Source: Cynocephalus volans (lineage: Eukaryota; Chordata; Mammalia; Dermoptera; Cynocephalidae). Taken from it: DNA of 64,000 nt. The stretch's first letter is position 1; every line of letters begins with the position of its first letter. The stretch is from NCBI RefSeq assembly GCF_027409185.1, contig NC_084469.1, forward strand, positions 83,673,918 through 83,737,917. The letters run 5' to 3'. This document shows, piece by piece, positions 10,641 through 56,310 of the stretch. The notes below the pieces were generated by a model that worked only from the letters and a program-made list of their open reading frames with translations, ran no database searches and was not told the DNA's origin. The position numbers and the translations under genes were made by a program.

Positions 10641-12010
10641 TAAGCATGCCAGTGTGTAGAGCTTGGCTTCCCCCAGGGCACTCTGGGAAGATCGGGCCAG
10701 GGAGCCCTCCCCGGCGTCTCATTTAGCAGAAACCATCAAGTCATTTGACTTCTTCCTCACTGCAGCTTGCCCCAGTCTTTGGGGACTCTGTACCTCTAAG
10801 TTGCTTCCTGGAGAGCAATAGCTGGACCCTCCCAGCCTGGAGGTGGCTAGCCAGGCTCCCGGCCACGGTGCAAGCAGCCCATTGAAGAAACGCAGGGCTG
10901 CCAACCCATTCTGCAGCTTGTCAAGACTTTCCCCCATCCTGGAGGGCTGCCTGAAAGCAATGATTCCCAGCTCATCTCTTGGGCCCCTGCACCAGGATTC
11001 AAGGTTTTGAACTTAGGTCAGCTCTGCCCTAGGACTCCCTCCCTGCCTTCCTCCCTCCTTGGACCACACCGGTGTTTGTTTCACAGCTGGACACTCTGCT
11101 AAGTGATGCAGGAAGTAGGCCCCCGGGGAGGCAGATACAGCCCAGCAAAACAGATAACCAAGTGAAGCCTCTGGATGCTTCTGGGGCCTGGGACAGGGTC
11201 AGAGATAAGCGGAAATGCCAGGCTTATCACTACTGCCTGAGTTCTCCTAGAGAAATCATCCTGGCCTTCCAGCCCACCTCATTCCCAGTGCTCTAGGCAG
11301 TTGGGCAGCATCCATCTCCAGGCAGAGTAAACACTTAGTTGGCACAGCCACAGTGGCTGCAGGATGGGGACTCTGTGCCCCACTCCAGCACCGCACGGTC
11401 CCAGCACCAGAGGCCAGCAGCGGGCGTCGGATTACACCCAGATATTTGCGGTAAGGGCCGTTCCTTTGAAGGTAAGGCCAGGATGCTTTGAAGTAGGAGC
11501 CTGAGGAATAATTGGTAGGGTTACAAGATGAAAGGAACCCCAGTGATAATTGTTTCCCAGACCTGGGTCCTCTTGGACCAAGAAACTCAGCAGAAAACTT
11601 TGGTTGATGGGTACAGTTTGGGGATGGTCAGCTTGGGCCTTTCCCAACTAGTGCAGGGTGTAGTGGGTAGACCGTGCCAAGGGGCCCCTAACTTGAAGTT
11701 TTCCACATTGAACTCTGTGAGGCTTTCTGAGGTTCTTTATTTTTTATTTATTTATTTTTTTATCTCTGTTTTCCTTTCTTAAGCAAGCTCGGCTTTATGG
11801 AGGACATGTTTGCACTTTCAGAGCGCATACCAGCTAATGGTACATTCAGGGGAGGTGGCCTGGGCTGGGACAGGTGCCTGGGGGGCTGATTTAGGATTGG
11901 GAGGCTGTCCCCTCTTTATACTTCTGTCCCTGCCCCACAGCAAGGTAACAGCACACTGCTGTCTTGTTGGGCTGTCTGGGACAGGTTGGTGTTAAGGACG
12001 ACAGTTTTAA
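10641..12010. other. Unassigned intergenic sequence with a GATA-motif cluster
   Basis: GC-richer, apparently unique sequence without a gene. Three GATA-factor motifs lie within 77 bp: AGATAA at 11152, AGATAAG at 11203 and CTTATC at 11223. A short T/A-rich run (tttatttatttttttatc) lies at 11740-11765. Confidence 0.4.
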
Positions 12011-12013
12011 CTT

Positions 12014-12170
12014 CTGCCATTTTCGTGTACTTACCGTGGGCCCAGAGCTGTGCTAAGTGCTTCACTTACATTAGTACTCAAACAGCCCTGGGTGATTGCA
12101 CTATTAAGCCCCTGGTGCGGATGAGGAAAGCTGTGTTCAGAGAGGTTAAATGAGTTCCAGATATGCAGCT
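12014..12170 (+). repeat. MIR
   Basis: Contains gctgtgctaagtgcttcac, actcaaacagccctggg and cagagaggttaaatgag. Confidence 0.8.
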
Positions 12171-12711
12171 AGTCCATGTGGCATTTTGCATAAAGTAGAA
12201 AAGGGAGTCTTTCCTGTTGACACGTGGCTTACCTCTCTTGTAAAATTGTCATAATATTTGATTTTGTTAGAACAAGATCACTCACTGCCACGTGCTGCAA
12301 CATTGCTGTTATAAATATACAAATCGACCAAGTGTACCCTTAGATGTTGTGCCCTTGAGTTCCACATAACTGGCTTCCTGTCCTGGTCCCCAGAGGCAAA
12401 CACATTGAAGTCTTTAGCCGTTTCTTCTGATATTTGCTTCTGTATTACATTATCAGTTTTGTACATGATCTATGGACTTCCTATTAAGATGAATGAAGAT
12501 TTAACTCTCCCACACTCCTACTGCCCTCCCCGACCCAATGATTGATATATCACTGTTTTTACCTAATAAAGTGTTTACCTAATTATGGATGCAAATATTA
12601 CTTATTGCAAAATCAATTACTGTACTTATACCTCATTCTTTCTTGTAAGAACTCGGATTTTCTTGGTGTCTGATTCCTTTTGTTTCCCTTTTGCCCTATC
12701 TGCCATCGTCA

Positions 12712-12965
12712 TGCTGATAGCTAACATTTGAGCTTTTCCTGTGTGTCAAGCCCTGTTTTAGATGTCTCACAAGCATCCTCATTCAACCTTCCCAGTGACT
12801 CCTTGAAGTGTATGTATTGTTATTCTCATGTTACAGATCAGGAAGCGCACGCTCAGAGAGGTTAAGTAACCCTGGCCCACAATTCTGACTAATAACTGGC
12901 AGAGGCAGGAGTTAAATCCACAGTCTGACTCCAGGCCTCATGCTCTGAACATTTTACTACATGTC
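12712..12965 (+). repeat. MIR
   Basis: Near full: gctaacatttgagcttttcc, catcctcattcaaccttccc, ctcagagaggttaagtaac and a final ctccaggcctcatgctctg. Confidence 0.82.
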
Positions 12966-13029
12966 TTTAGTTATATTATATTGTATACTGTTTTTTCCCC
13001 CCTTGGGGTCCTCCTTTTTGGGAACTCTC

Positions 13030-13755
13030 CATTCTGCTGTTTCAACTTTGGACCTAGTTGAAGCCGTTGTTTCCTGGAGCTCTTAATTTGTTCACTCCTT
13101 CATTTTGCTGGAGTATATCCTCAAAGCAGCTTCCTTAGAAGGGGCGCATAATTTTTTTGCATCTTTGCAAGTCATAAAACTCTTCGTTTTGTTCTCTGAC
13201 AATGGTGCAATGTCTTCAAAATTTTAAGGGGAAATGCTTTTCAATCTAGAATTCTATATCCAACCTATCTCCCAGCATCCAGTTGTTTTTAGGATGAGAA
13301 GTTTGATGTCATTCTGATTCCAGTTCCTTGGTATGTGATCTTTTTATTTTTCTTTTAAATTTCCGGGAGCTTTTAAAATCTCTTTATTTCTGTGTTCTAA
13401 AATTGCATAATGACTGTAGTTATGAATAGCTTCCCTCTTTCTTTCTTTTCTCCTCTTAAAACTCCAATTAATTAGATGTGAAACCAGCTGCATCTGTTGT
13501 TTAACATCTTTTCTCTCCTTATGTACATGTCTTCATCTTTTATTTGTATTTTTTGGGATATTATCTGAGCTTTCTTTTTTTTTTTTTTATTGGTTATGAA
13601 TACTCATGAGATACAAAGCTGATTGTCACCCCTTGTGCCCAAGATGTGAAGGCCAGTTTAACTCTGTTTTCTAATCCCTATATTGGATTTTTAAATTTTA
13701 GTATTCATATTTAAATTTCTAAGACCTCTCTTTTATTCTATGGTTGTTCTTTTTT
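13030..13755. mobile_element. HAL1/LINE-1-like fragment (tentative)
   Basis: Text around 13200-13270 (cttttcaatctagaattctatatccaacc) resembles HAL1-type LINE sequence and is followed by T-rich DNA. Low certainty on family and edges. Confidence 0.4.
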
Positions 13756-13834
13756 GTATTTTTTGGCAGTGGCTGGTACGAGGATCCGAACCCTTGACTT
13801 TGGTATTCTAACACCACACTCTAACCAACTGAAA
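13756..13834 (-). mobile_element. tRNA-Ile-derived SINE, monomer
   Basis: Reverse complement of the SINE from gcagtggctggtacgagg to ctctaaccaactga. The 5' head of the element is missing. Confidence 0.82.
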
Positions 13835-14680
13835 GTTGTTTTTTTTATAACATCCTCTTCTTTTTTAATGGATGGAATAGCCTTTCACACTTTTCTGTGT
13901 TTACAAATGATAGCCTTTTTGAAACTCTTCTGTTTCGCATTTTCTCTCTTTCCTCCATAATTACGTTTCTGTTTGTTTTGGTCTTGCCTTTTCATCTTGG
14001 GGGCTTTCTTTGAATATCCGGTAATCTTTTTTGTCTGTGCGTATTTTAGAACAAGGTAATAAAAACTGGGAAGGTGGTTGAGGCTTGTTGACTGTGTGGC
14101 TTTGTTGAGGGTGATCACATGGGGAGCTCCCAAGGGACCCTCCCTGCCCCCCCAACGCCAGCGCATTGAGCTAGTGTAGCGTGGACCATTGAGTTTCTCC
14201 AGAAACAGACTCTGATCTCCAGGGAGGGTGGGGGCTCTCCTGGCCTGCTCTTTCTAGGCAGAGGTGTGGAAGGGAGAGCCACTGTTTGGGAATGGACTCC
14301 CCAGTCTGGCATTTCTGCTCTCTATGGGGTCTCAGGGTCCACAGGCTTCTCTAGGCTTCTACGGGATAAAGCTGGCTCTATGCTTGTCTGTGTTTGCCTT
14401 TTTGCCTAGTTAGGCTGTGGTTTTCTCTTTCTTATTTCTCCAGTTATCTCTCCTCCAACAACTTTCCATCTTCCAGAAGTTCATTGATAACACGCATTCA
14501 CCAATGGCTCCTCTTCCATTCTCTTTGTCATTGAGGCTGTATATTTGTTTTCTTCCTTGATTATCACTTTAATCAGGTCTCTGAAGGGGAAGAAGATAAA
14601 TATGGGAGGTAAGTCTTTCAGCTTGAGTTAGAGTCTGCATATCATTTTTTTTTTTTTTTTTTTTTCTTGAGATAAAGGTG
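13835..14680. other. Unassigned intergenic sequence
   Basis: No gene or clear repeat seen. A 22-base T-run lies at 14645-14666 just before a SINE. Confidence 0.45.
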
Positions 14681-14690
14681 TTAGGGAGTT

Positions 14691-14827
14691 TTTTTTTGTT
14701 TTTTTTGTTTTGGCTGGTAAGGGGATCGCAACCCTGGGCACGCTGTGGTGCACACCACGCTCAGCCAGTGAGCGCACCGGCCATCCCCATATAGGATCCG
14801 AACCCGTGGCCTCAGTGCTACCAGCGC
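14691..14827 (-). mobile_element. Dimeric tRNA-derived SINE with target-site duplications
   Basis: T-rich start, then the two tRNA-like halves in reverse complement (cagccagtgagcgcaccgg and on). Flanked by perfect TTAGGGAGTT repeats at 14681-14690 and 14828-14837. The outer half is truncated at agcgc. Confidence 0.9.
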
Positions 14828-14837
14828 TTAGGGAGTT

Positions 14838-16205
14838 ATTTATTTGAAAATATTTAAACAACTCATGTAAGTGTTCTGCTTCATATGTATACACAGATTG
14901 CACATATAGACAATCAACAATTTCTCAGTAGCAACAGCTGAGATTGAAAAGTGATATATTTATGAGATGGTAACTTTACTATACCAGCCAGGGCTAGTTT
15001 TTATTGTTGTTATGTTTCTTAGAATGTAACACACAATGTAGTAAGAAATATTCAAGGTGATAATGAGTCTTGATATCATTTTAAAATGAGGATGTTGCAA
15101 TCTTTCTCACCCCATGAGCCCGAGACCGTTAGGTCACCAGAAGATCAGGGAAGAGTCTTGGGGTTCAGAGCACACTTGCCCCACTAGGGCAAACAGGGGT
15201 CAGCCTGTCTTTCTCCAGGAGTGGATTGATCAGTTGCCCTGTCTTCACCTGGGAAAGACAAGGTGTCATTGGATTTGCTACTCTGTGTCAATCCAGTACA
15301 ACCACCTCTTCTCTGCTCTTCCTTCTCTTGGCTTGGGGGCGCAATGCTCCCCCTGTCCTCTGGGCAGGCACCGTTGTCCAAAAAGAATGCCCACGCTACT
15401 TGCTGTGCCTTGTACATCAGGGATGGCGTAGAGAAGCCACACATCACTCCTCAAGGAACCCACATGCTGACTAAGAAATGAAAGAGATTCAGAGCTGGTC
15501 CTCTTGGCTATTCCTTTTCATCAAAGAAGCCTCCAGAACTTTTGTCGGTGTGTTCTGAGCTTTCTCCTAGAGGACCCCAGAGCTTACTTCTGGGAATTGC
15601 CAGGATTTTCTGCCCAGTACTTATTTGGACTGTTCTGGGAAAGCCCATCTCCTGCCTCCTTCCACAAGAAGTCTCTGGATGATCAGCTCGGCCTCATGCT
15701 TCCTGCTGTAGCCTCCTTAGCTCATTCCTTTGATCCAGTTGTATTGACCACCGACCACATGCCAGGCACGTTGACGCCTCTGGGTTCTGTCCTCAGGGGG
15801 CTTCAAGGTGGCTCTGAACAGTGGATGCAGCAGCCACATTGCTACTAAATGAGCTGCCTTGCAAACTTGTTGCTATGGGAGACCTGGGGAAGTCGTTTTG
15901 TAAACTAAATAATTAGATTTTGATATAAATATGTGTCTGGGGCATTTGTTTATTTCCTTTGGGTTCATTTGGACTTTCAAGATATCTTTCCAGGTTTTGT
16001 TATCTTTCCAGGACTTGCCTGGATGCTGGTTGTTCCCAAGATCTCCATAGCAGCAGTAATAATGAAGTGACCTGTGAGACGTCCTGGTAGGAATTCTCAC
16101 CCAGACTCTCCTGGGGTCTGTCTCTGTTGACTGGTGGGAACTTTATTTCACAAAATTATCCCCACCAGCTGGGAGAGAGGCATTGGGCTGGGCGTCAGAC
16201 TTTCA
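14838..16205. other. Unassigned intergenic sequence
   Basis: Several overlapping open frames of 60-114 codons occur at 15100-15850 on both strands. None has a recognisable domain, and their overlap suggests base composition rather than coding. Confidence 0.45.
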
Positions 16206-16216
16206 GAGATTTCTCT

Positions 16217-16308
16217 CTTTTTTTGGAGGGGGGGCGGCTGGCTGGCACAGGGACCTGAGTTCTTGACCTTGGTGTTAACAACACACCACACTAACCGGCC
16301 ATCCCTGG
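16217..16308 (-). mobile_element. tRNA-Ile-derived SINE with target-site duplications
   Basis: ggcggctggctggcacaggg to cactaaccggccatccc in reverse complement. Flanked by perfect GAGATTTCTCT copies at 16206-16216 and 16309-16319. Confidence 0.9.
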
Positions 16309-16319
16309 GAGATTTCTCT

Positions 16320-17589
16320 AGGCAGCCATTTCCCAAAATTTGATTCAAGGAATCCTGGTTCCCCAGGGAAGTGTTAAGTATGAAGTGTTGGGGAAAGAGT
16401 GATTCCCTGATCAGATACAGGTTTATTTTCTGTGGCAGATGAAGTCTCCCTGAAGTGCACAGTGAATCCCCACGAGGGGCTGGAGCACAGTGTCCTCCAG
16501 CTTTCTTTTCCAAAGACACTTTGTTTATTTGCGTGTTTGTTTTAAATCACAGTGAATAAAGAAGACTGGTGCTCTTTTGAGCATGTTCTGGGACGTTCCA
16601 CCAAAGACACACTGGACTGTGCTCCCAGGAGTGGGTTTGGATTTCTGTGTGGGATGCTTAGGGGCAGCTATCTGGATAGAGGGATGAGTAGAAGGGGCTG
16701 TGGTCAGGCTGTACTTGCATAGCAAGTATGTCGTATTGATAGGTTACTTATGGCTTAAAGTAGCAAAACCGTCTAACAGTGCTTTTAGATGCAAAATTTC
16801 CAGGTTAGAGTTGATCATAATTGCTTTTATTCAGAAGGGGGAAGCTTAGGGGGACACTCTCCACCCCCCTGCCCTGGTGCCAGCTCTGACCGTGGCTGAA
16901 CCATCCTTGTGAGGCCATGTGTCTGGGCCACCTTGGATACGTTTCCCTCCTGAGCCTTGCTTTCTCCCAATGAGGGGCTGGATGAAAATGGTTCAGTCAA
17001 ACTGTTCTGTGGTGCCCTTGGGACTCTGAGGTGCCCCCTTGTGCCTCTGAGGTGCCCCCTTGTGCCACTCAGCGACAACCTGAGTATCTCTGCTGTGTCT
17101 TCTTTTTTTATTGATGCTTCTGTAAAAAGTTTCATTAGAACCAAGGGTTTCTGAGGCTAAGACATTGGAAACCACAGGGCACACAAGCCCCGTTGCTCTC
17201 TAGGGCCCTGTTGAGTCTGTTTCAGTTTAGAAACTGGGTGCCTGACACCCATATAATCATTATTGGGGGAGTAGGGGGTTGTTGGTAAATATCCCCCAGG
17301 GGGTTCTGCAAGGATCACGACCTGAGGGATGGTGTCTGGCGAGTAGCCTAGGCCACTGTCCCTGAGTTCTATTTTTAGGTACAAGTGACTAGTGGCTGAG
17401 AGCCCCGTATGGGGAGGGACCTGCAGACTCACCACACAGGCAGTTTAAACATGTTTTGGGCATCGGCAAAGTAGGGGCACCAAAAATATGTTTATAATAT
17501 ACAGAAGCCTCAAAATTTTCATTATAGCAAAAGTCAGAACTTTGTTGCATGGTCTCACATTTCTTTCTGTTTTGGTCTTGCTTTTTATT
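16320..17589. other. Unassigned MYLK3-upstream sequence
   Basis: No gene seen. A 21-bp near-duplicate (ctgaggtgcccccttgtgcc, twice) lies at 17026-17068. Confidence 0.45.
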
Positions 17590-17673
17590 GTGAATTAGAT
17601 GTGTGTGTGACCGGTGGGACCCCATCTCATCGTGAATTAGATGTGTGTGTGACCGGTGGGACCCCATCTCATC
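17590..17673. repeat. Perfect 42-bp tandem duplication
   Basis: Two adjacent identical 42-bp units starting gtgaattagatgtgtgtgtg and ending ccccatctcatc, about 475 bp before the MYLK3 start codon. Confidence 0.95.
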
Positions 17674-17819
17674 AATGCTTTGGGCCTCTGAAGGTCTTAC
17701 TCTTCCCTGGGATCCCTAAGGGATCCCTAATGTCCCTCGGATAGTCCAGCTGACAGGCATGTTACTTAAAGGATCCTTTTCTTCTAACCTTTAGCTTCAG
17801 CTACATGAACCCCTGCCTG

Positions 17820-18147
17820 TCCTGGGCAGATTCTTAAAATATTTGCCCATCAGCAGCCTCTCAGGGAGGAATGTTAAATGCTGCCATGATGTCAAAGGGG
17901 CCCCGGGGAGAAGGGCCTGGGCCAAACTAAGCCTGTCACTCACAGCGCCTGGCAGAGTGGGAGATAAACACAGAGAACCTGGTCTTTTGTCTACCAAACA
18001 GCACAGGCAGTCTGGGTGGGTTGGCGCTACAGAGCGAGGCCTGAGCTCCTGAGGAAAATGAACTTCCAGACACTACCGACTAAGTGAAAACCAAGGTCTG
18101 TGGCCCTTCCATTTCCTTGCCCTGGTCCTTGCCAAGCCTCCCTCAGG
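17820..18147 (+). promoter_or_regulatory. MYLK3: Candidate MYLK3 proximal promoter/5' UTR
   Basis: The 330 bp before the MYLK3 ATG hold motifs typical of cardiac promoters: an A/T-rich MEF2-like run CTTAAAATATTT at 17833, an MCAT/TEAD site AGGAATG at 17867, a GATA site AGATAA at 17962 and an NKX2-5-like TAAGTG at 18081. No CpG island or clear TATA is visible. NKX2-5 control of this gene is established; the motif calls are mine and each alone is weak. Confidence 0.3.
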
Positions 18148-51441
<33,294 letters not shown>

Positions 51442-52480
51442 TCTTCAACGGGCCCAGAAATTATTGAAGTCGGTGGTGAAGTGATGACTCAAGATAATAG
51501 AATAATCTGGCCTTTTACTATTATTCCACTTATTTTGCAAAAAGGTTATGGCTGTTGCCTTCCTTGTGGATGAAAAGTGTCTGTAAATAAGGTGACCTAA
51601 GAAGCTTTTTTTCTGTCTTGTAAGATCACTGACCTTGAAATGCTGTGTTTACTTTTCAAGTATACCTACTTTTGGTGGTAAGTGTAGGCATGCTTTAGGT
51701 AGGTAGGAAAGCTCCTACTTTTCATCTGCAAATTTAAATTCTAAACTTACTCTGATTAAAGAATTACTTAGTGGCATGTTATTCACTATTATCTCCTCCA
51801 GTACAGGAATTCCTAGAACTTTGATTTGCTCGGGTGTGAGCTGACATTTTATTGTACTACCTGCTCTAGTGTCAAGCAATGAGGATATAGGACAGTGACC
51901 CTCAAACTTGTTTTAATTTATGCTCCCTTTTGAGAATCAACATCAATGTGCATCTTTTGATATTCTTTGAAATTTCAAACTATACCAACTGTCACAGCCA
52001 AATCAGAACAATGATAATTTTGAATGTGCTTTTAAAATCTATACACACCTTCACCATCTCTCCTAATTCTGCTCTGTCCTGACCCTCCTTCCTTGGTTAT
52101 GAATGTGTGATCTAATAAGTCTGGAAACTGATATGCAATATATGAAAGAGAGAAGAATGTGATGATATTAGTTTTCTCAGAGAAACACAGAAATTATACA
52201 TCATGAGACAAAGGAAGACTCTGCAACTACTTTATTAAGGATATACCACTTTCAACGTTGTCATTTAACCAATTTATAAAATGATTAACAAGGAGTACTT
52301 TATTATTCAGAAGTAAATAATCCTTTAAATTTCCTTGCTTCCAGCTGATTTCTATGCTATTCCCATTACCTTACTGGATCAGCAGTTTTAGTTGGAGTAG
52401 TTACTTTTAGTTTTTTAGACACGGGACAGTTTCATAGCATTTCAGGATTTTTGTCCCAGAATAAAGACTTTTTTGGCAGA
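51442..52480 (+). other. MYLK3: Probable MYLK3 3' UTR (end unknown)
   Basis: Sequence after the MYLK3 stop has no recognised gene or repeat for about 1 kb. An ATTAAA near 51757 and an AATAAA near 52463 are the nearest candidate poly(A) signals on this strand. Neither can be chosen without transcript data, and the UTR may extend further. Confidence 0.4.
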
Positions 52481-52902
52481 GGACATGGGTATGGGGAGAG
52501 AGGCAGTAGGTGGAGAGGTTATCCTGCTGCTGCGGTACTCAAATTGTAGGTTTCTTCTGTAACTTTTCCGGGAAAAGTTCCTTGTCAGGATGCTAAGATT
52601 TTCAGTCCCAGCAAGTCTATGTCTACTTCAAGTTGGCCAGCTAACGTATGACCATCAGAAAAGATGGCTGCTGCAAACTGTCCTTTAATGCCAGAGTCAC
52701 AGTGATTGGGTACAGTGTTTTATTTCTTAAGAATAAGTTATCTTTCTGAAAAAGGGTTTTTGAGGGCAGCCTTCAGAAGGAGCTAAAGAGGATATTTTCT
52801 AGTTCTATCTAGTATGGTGGTTTTACCCTCTTTGGGACTCAAGATTCTTAGGGAATGCTATGAATCTTCTCTCTAGAAAAATGTAGTTAATTACCCTGAT
52901 CT

Positions 52903-53490
52903 ACAGTAGCACTGCCCAACAGAAATATAATACAAGCCATATACGTAATTTAAAGATTTCTAGTAGTGCCTCTAAAAATACTTCTGAAATTAATTTTAAT
53001 AATTTGTTAACCCAATATATCAAAAATATTATTTCTTTATCTAATTAATATAAAAATTATTGAGATTATTTTATATTCTTTTTTCATACTAAGTCTCCAA
53101 AATCTGATGTGTATTTTATACTTAAAACACACATCAATTCAGATGCTAGGTTTTCATTGGATATACTTAATTTGTGTTTAGATTTCATAAAATTTACTAT
53201 GGAAAAATATACTCACTCAAGTTGTTTGAAATGTACTTAAAAGTTTTCCAGTAATTGAATTAAGCATTCATTTTTACTTTGAATTAAGTAAAATTGGGCT
53301 GGCTGGTTAGCTCACTTGGGAGAGCATGGTGCTGATAACATCAAGGTCAATGGTTCAGATCACTGTACCACCAGTCGCCAAAAATAAATAAATAAAATGA
53401 AAATTCAGTCCTGCAGTTGCATTAGCCACATTTTAAGAGCTTAATAGTCACAAGTAGCTAGTGGCTTCTATACTGGACAGGGCAGATCTA
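52903..53490 (+). mobile_element. hAT-like DNA transposon, full length, with nested SINE
   Basis: Starts agtagcactgcccaacagaaa and ends actggacagggcagatct, imperfect inverted termini. Interior aatttgttaacccaatatatc and catactaagtctccaaaatc match the split copy in intron 8 read in reverse. Confidence 0.7.
53296..53397 (+). mobile_element. tRNA-Ile-derived SINE nested in hAT element
   Basis: GGGCTGGCTGGTTAGCTCAC A-box, catcaaggtcaatggttcag B-box region and a (AAAT)n tail. Confidence 0.88.
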
Positions 53491-53499
53491 GAGAGAATC

Positions 53500-55200
53500 T
53501 TGTATCATCTATCAAATTTTATATTTTTTCCCTTTATGGTGTTATTTTTTACTTAGAGAAACAATTTCTCTCCAAAGTCCCCTTTGAGGGGTATGTTTAG
53601 GCCAGACCCACACAAATGAGAGGAAATGTGGATTTCAGCCTCCCTAATCTGAAATATGAGGGTGAATTTTCTGGATATTTTTAGTTCTCTGCTTTGCTGG
53701 TGTGTACTTAGCTAAAAATTTTTACATTGCAACTGTGTTGGTATCAACTATTTCTAATGGGACTTTCCATTTGAATAAACAAATGGTCTTTGGAAAGTAC
53801 TAGATAGAGAAACTCTAAAAGGTAGTTGGGGCCTACTTTTTTCACCTATCTATTGGTGAAGAGTTGGTGAGAGTGTAGGGAAAATGGCATGCTCCCACTT
53901 TTCCTGGATATATATCCAAATAAGTCATGCCCACGCTTTCATTCAGTAGTTCCATTTCTAGAAATTTATCCTTCAGTACTTGAACAAGTGTACAGAGATT
54001 TATGCTAATGGCCCAATAGAAACCACCAACACATCTATCAGTTTGGGTTTATTTTATTTTGGCTGCTGGCTAGTATGGGGATCTGAACTCCAGTTGGGTT
54101 TAGTTAAATAAATTTTACCATATCCATATAGTGGAATACCTCCCAGTTGGTATAGATCTAGATGTACTGAAAGCCATCTTTTTATTATAAAGAAAAATTA
54201 TAGAACATATGAGTACATATGGTATCATCTTATTTGTAAAGAGACGTATGCTTATAAATGTGCATTAAAAAATTCTAGAATGCGGCTGGCTGGTTAGCAC
54301 AGTCGGTTAGAGCACAGCCTTGTTAACACCAAGGTCAAAAGTTCAGATCCCCATACCAGCCAAAGAATTGTAGGATATGCAAGAACTTTTACAGTGGGGT
54401 GTGAAGAGGGTGATTGGGAGAGGGCGATACCTGCTTTTCACTTTATAACTCTCTGAACCATTTGAGTCTTTTTTTTTTTTTTACAGTGAGCATGTATTGC
54501 TTTTATAATTAAAAATTAGCAACCCAATGTCAAATGTGCACATTGTTTTGATCCTGATTTGAGTAAATAAAAATATATTTTAGTGACATTCAGGGAAGTT
54601 TAATTATAGATTTCACTTTGATGGTAACAATTATTATTAATTTGGTGAGGTGTGATCAGGGCAATGTCGTTAGAGTGTATGTGAAATGACTTTTGGGAAA
54701 AAGAGAGGTATACTTAAGCAAGTGTGGAAAAATCTTACTAACTGCTGGGTCAGGGTGATCAGTATGGGTTTCATTATACTGTCCTCTTTATTGTTGTATA
54801 TATTTAAAATTTTTCATGATCAAAAATGTTCTAAAAATCAGTTAAATAAACTATGAGGAACTGTTAAAAAACTGAGTTTCCAAAAAGCTTTTACAATAAT
54901 AACAGTACTGCAACAGACGAACTCCCTAAGTAGTAAGTTTCCATCACTGGCAACGTGAATGTGTTGGAAAATTGTAGAAAGGATTCCTGAGGAGTTTTGG
55001 ATGAGATTCCTTTAAGGCAATTCCTCTGCTCCCCAACTAATTTAAGAAATAATCAAGTACCTAATATATTCCAAATAATCAAAATAATTACCCTCACCTG
55101 CTTTTAAGGCATAAGGAAAGTCACAAACAGTACTTACATTTATTCTCATACTGTATATAAACAAGGCTCAGAAGTTTCAGATTGGTCAGAATCCCATCTT
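53500..55200. other. Convergent MYLK3-ORC6 spacer
   Basis: No gene seen. A SINE 3' fragment lies at about 54058-54090 (ggctagtatggggatctg) and a full SINE at 54281-54366. The remainder is AT-rich unassigned DNA. Confidence 0.5.
54281..54366 (+). mobile_element. tRNA-Ile-derived SINE, monomer
   Basis: GGCTGGCTGGTTAGCACAG head, gttaacaccaaggtc anticodon/variable part and gttcagatccccatacc B-box. The A-tail is short. Confidence 0.88.
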
Positions 55201-55214
55201 AGTAGTGTAATTAA

Positions 55215-56310
55215 AAAGCGAATTAACTCAAAATGGGTCAAATACCTACACGTAAGAACTAAAACTATAAAACTCTTAGGAGAAAACATGAAGGAAAAGC
55301 TTCATGGCATTGGATATGGCAGATTTCTTGGATATGACAGCAAAAGCACAGGCACCAAAAGTAAAAATAGATAAATTGGACATCAAAATTAAAAACGTCT
55401 ACGCATCAAAGAACACAATCAACACAGTGAAAAGGTGACTTAAGGAATGGGAGGAAATATTTATCAATCATATGTCTGATAAGGGTTAATATCTAGAATA
55501 TATAAAGAATTCCTATAACCTAACAACAACAAAACCCAATTCAAAAAGGGGCAAAGGACTTGAATAGACACTTCTCCAAAGAAAATATACAAACTGCTAA
55601 TAAGCCCATGAGAAGATGCTCAACATCACTACCATTACAAAGTGCAAATCAAACCACAATGAGATACCATCTCACACCCACTAGGATGGCTACTATCAAA
55701 AAACCAGAAGACAAGTGTTGGTGAGGATGTTGAGAAATTGAACCTTTTTGAACTGTTGGTGGGAATGTAATATGATTCAGCCACTAGCGACAGTACGGTG
55801 GCCCCTCAAAAATTTAAAAACTGAATTATCATCTGATACAGCAATCCCACTTTTAGCTATCTACCCAAAAGAATTGAAAGCATAGCCCCCAAGAGATATT
55901 TGTATACTCATGTTCATAGCCCATCACAACAGCCAAGAGGAGGAAGCAACTCAAGTGTCCCATTGATGGATGAAGAGATAAACATGTATAAAATTGAATA
56001 TTATTCAGCCTTGAAAAGGAAGAAAGTTTTGACACATGCTACAACATGGATGAACCTCGAGGACATTAAGCTAAGTGAAATAAGCCAGTCACAAAGACAA
56101 ATACTGCATGATTCCACTTATATGAAATACCTAGTCAAATTCAGAGACAGAATGTAGGTAGACTGGTGGGTGCAATGGGTAGTCAGTTTTGCAAGATGAA
56201 AAATTCCTGGAGAGGGGTTGCAAAACAACTGAATTGTACACTTAAAAAAGGTTAGGATGATAAATTTTATGTTATGTGTATTTTACTACAATTTAAAAAC
56301 AGTGAATGTG
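55215..56310 (+). mobile_element. LINE-1 3' end, sense
   Basis: gggtcaaatacctacacg, ggagaaaacatgaaggaaaag, aagacaagtgttggtgagg, ttcagccttgaaaaggaag and gaattgtacacttaaaaaagg appear in L1 ORF2-to-3' UTR order. Stops throughout. Confidence 0.87.

Noticed and set aside
15114-15848. Cluster of overlapping frames on both strands
   Set aside because: No splice-compatible or family-like protein sequence; overlap in several frames points to composition.
52585-52719. 45-codon - strand open stretch that looked protein-like (SGIKGQFAAAIFSDGHTLAG)
   Set aside because: Short, bounded by stops, and no family recognised; more likely chance within the MYLK3 3' region. A translated search would settle it.
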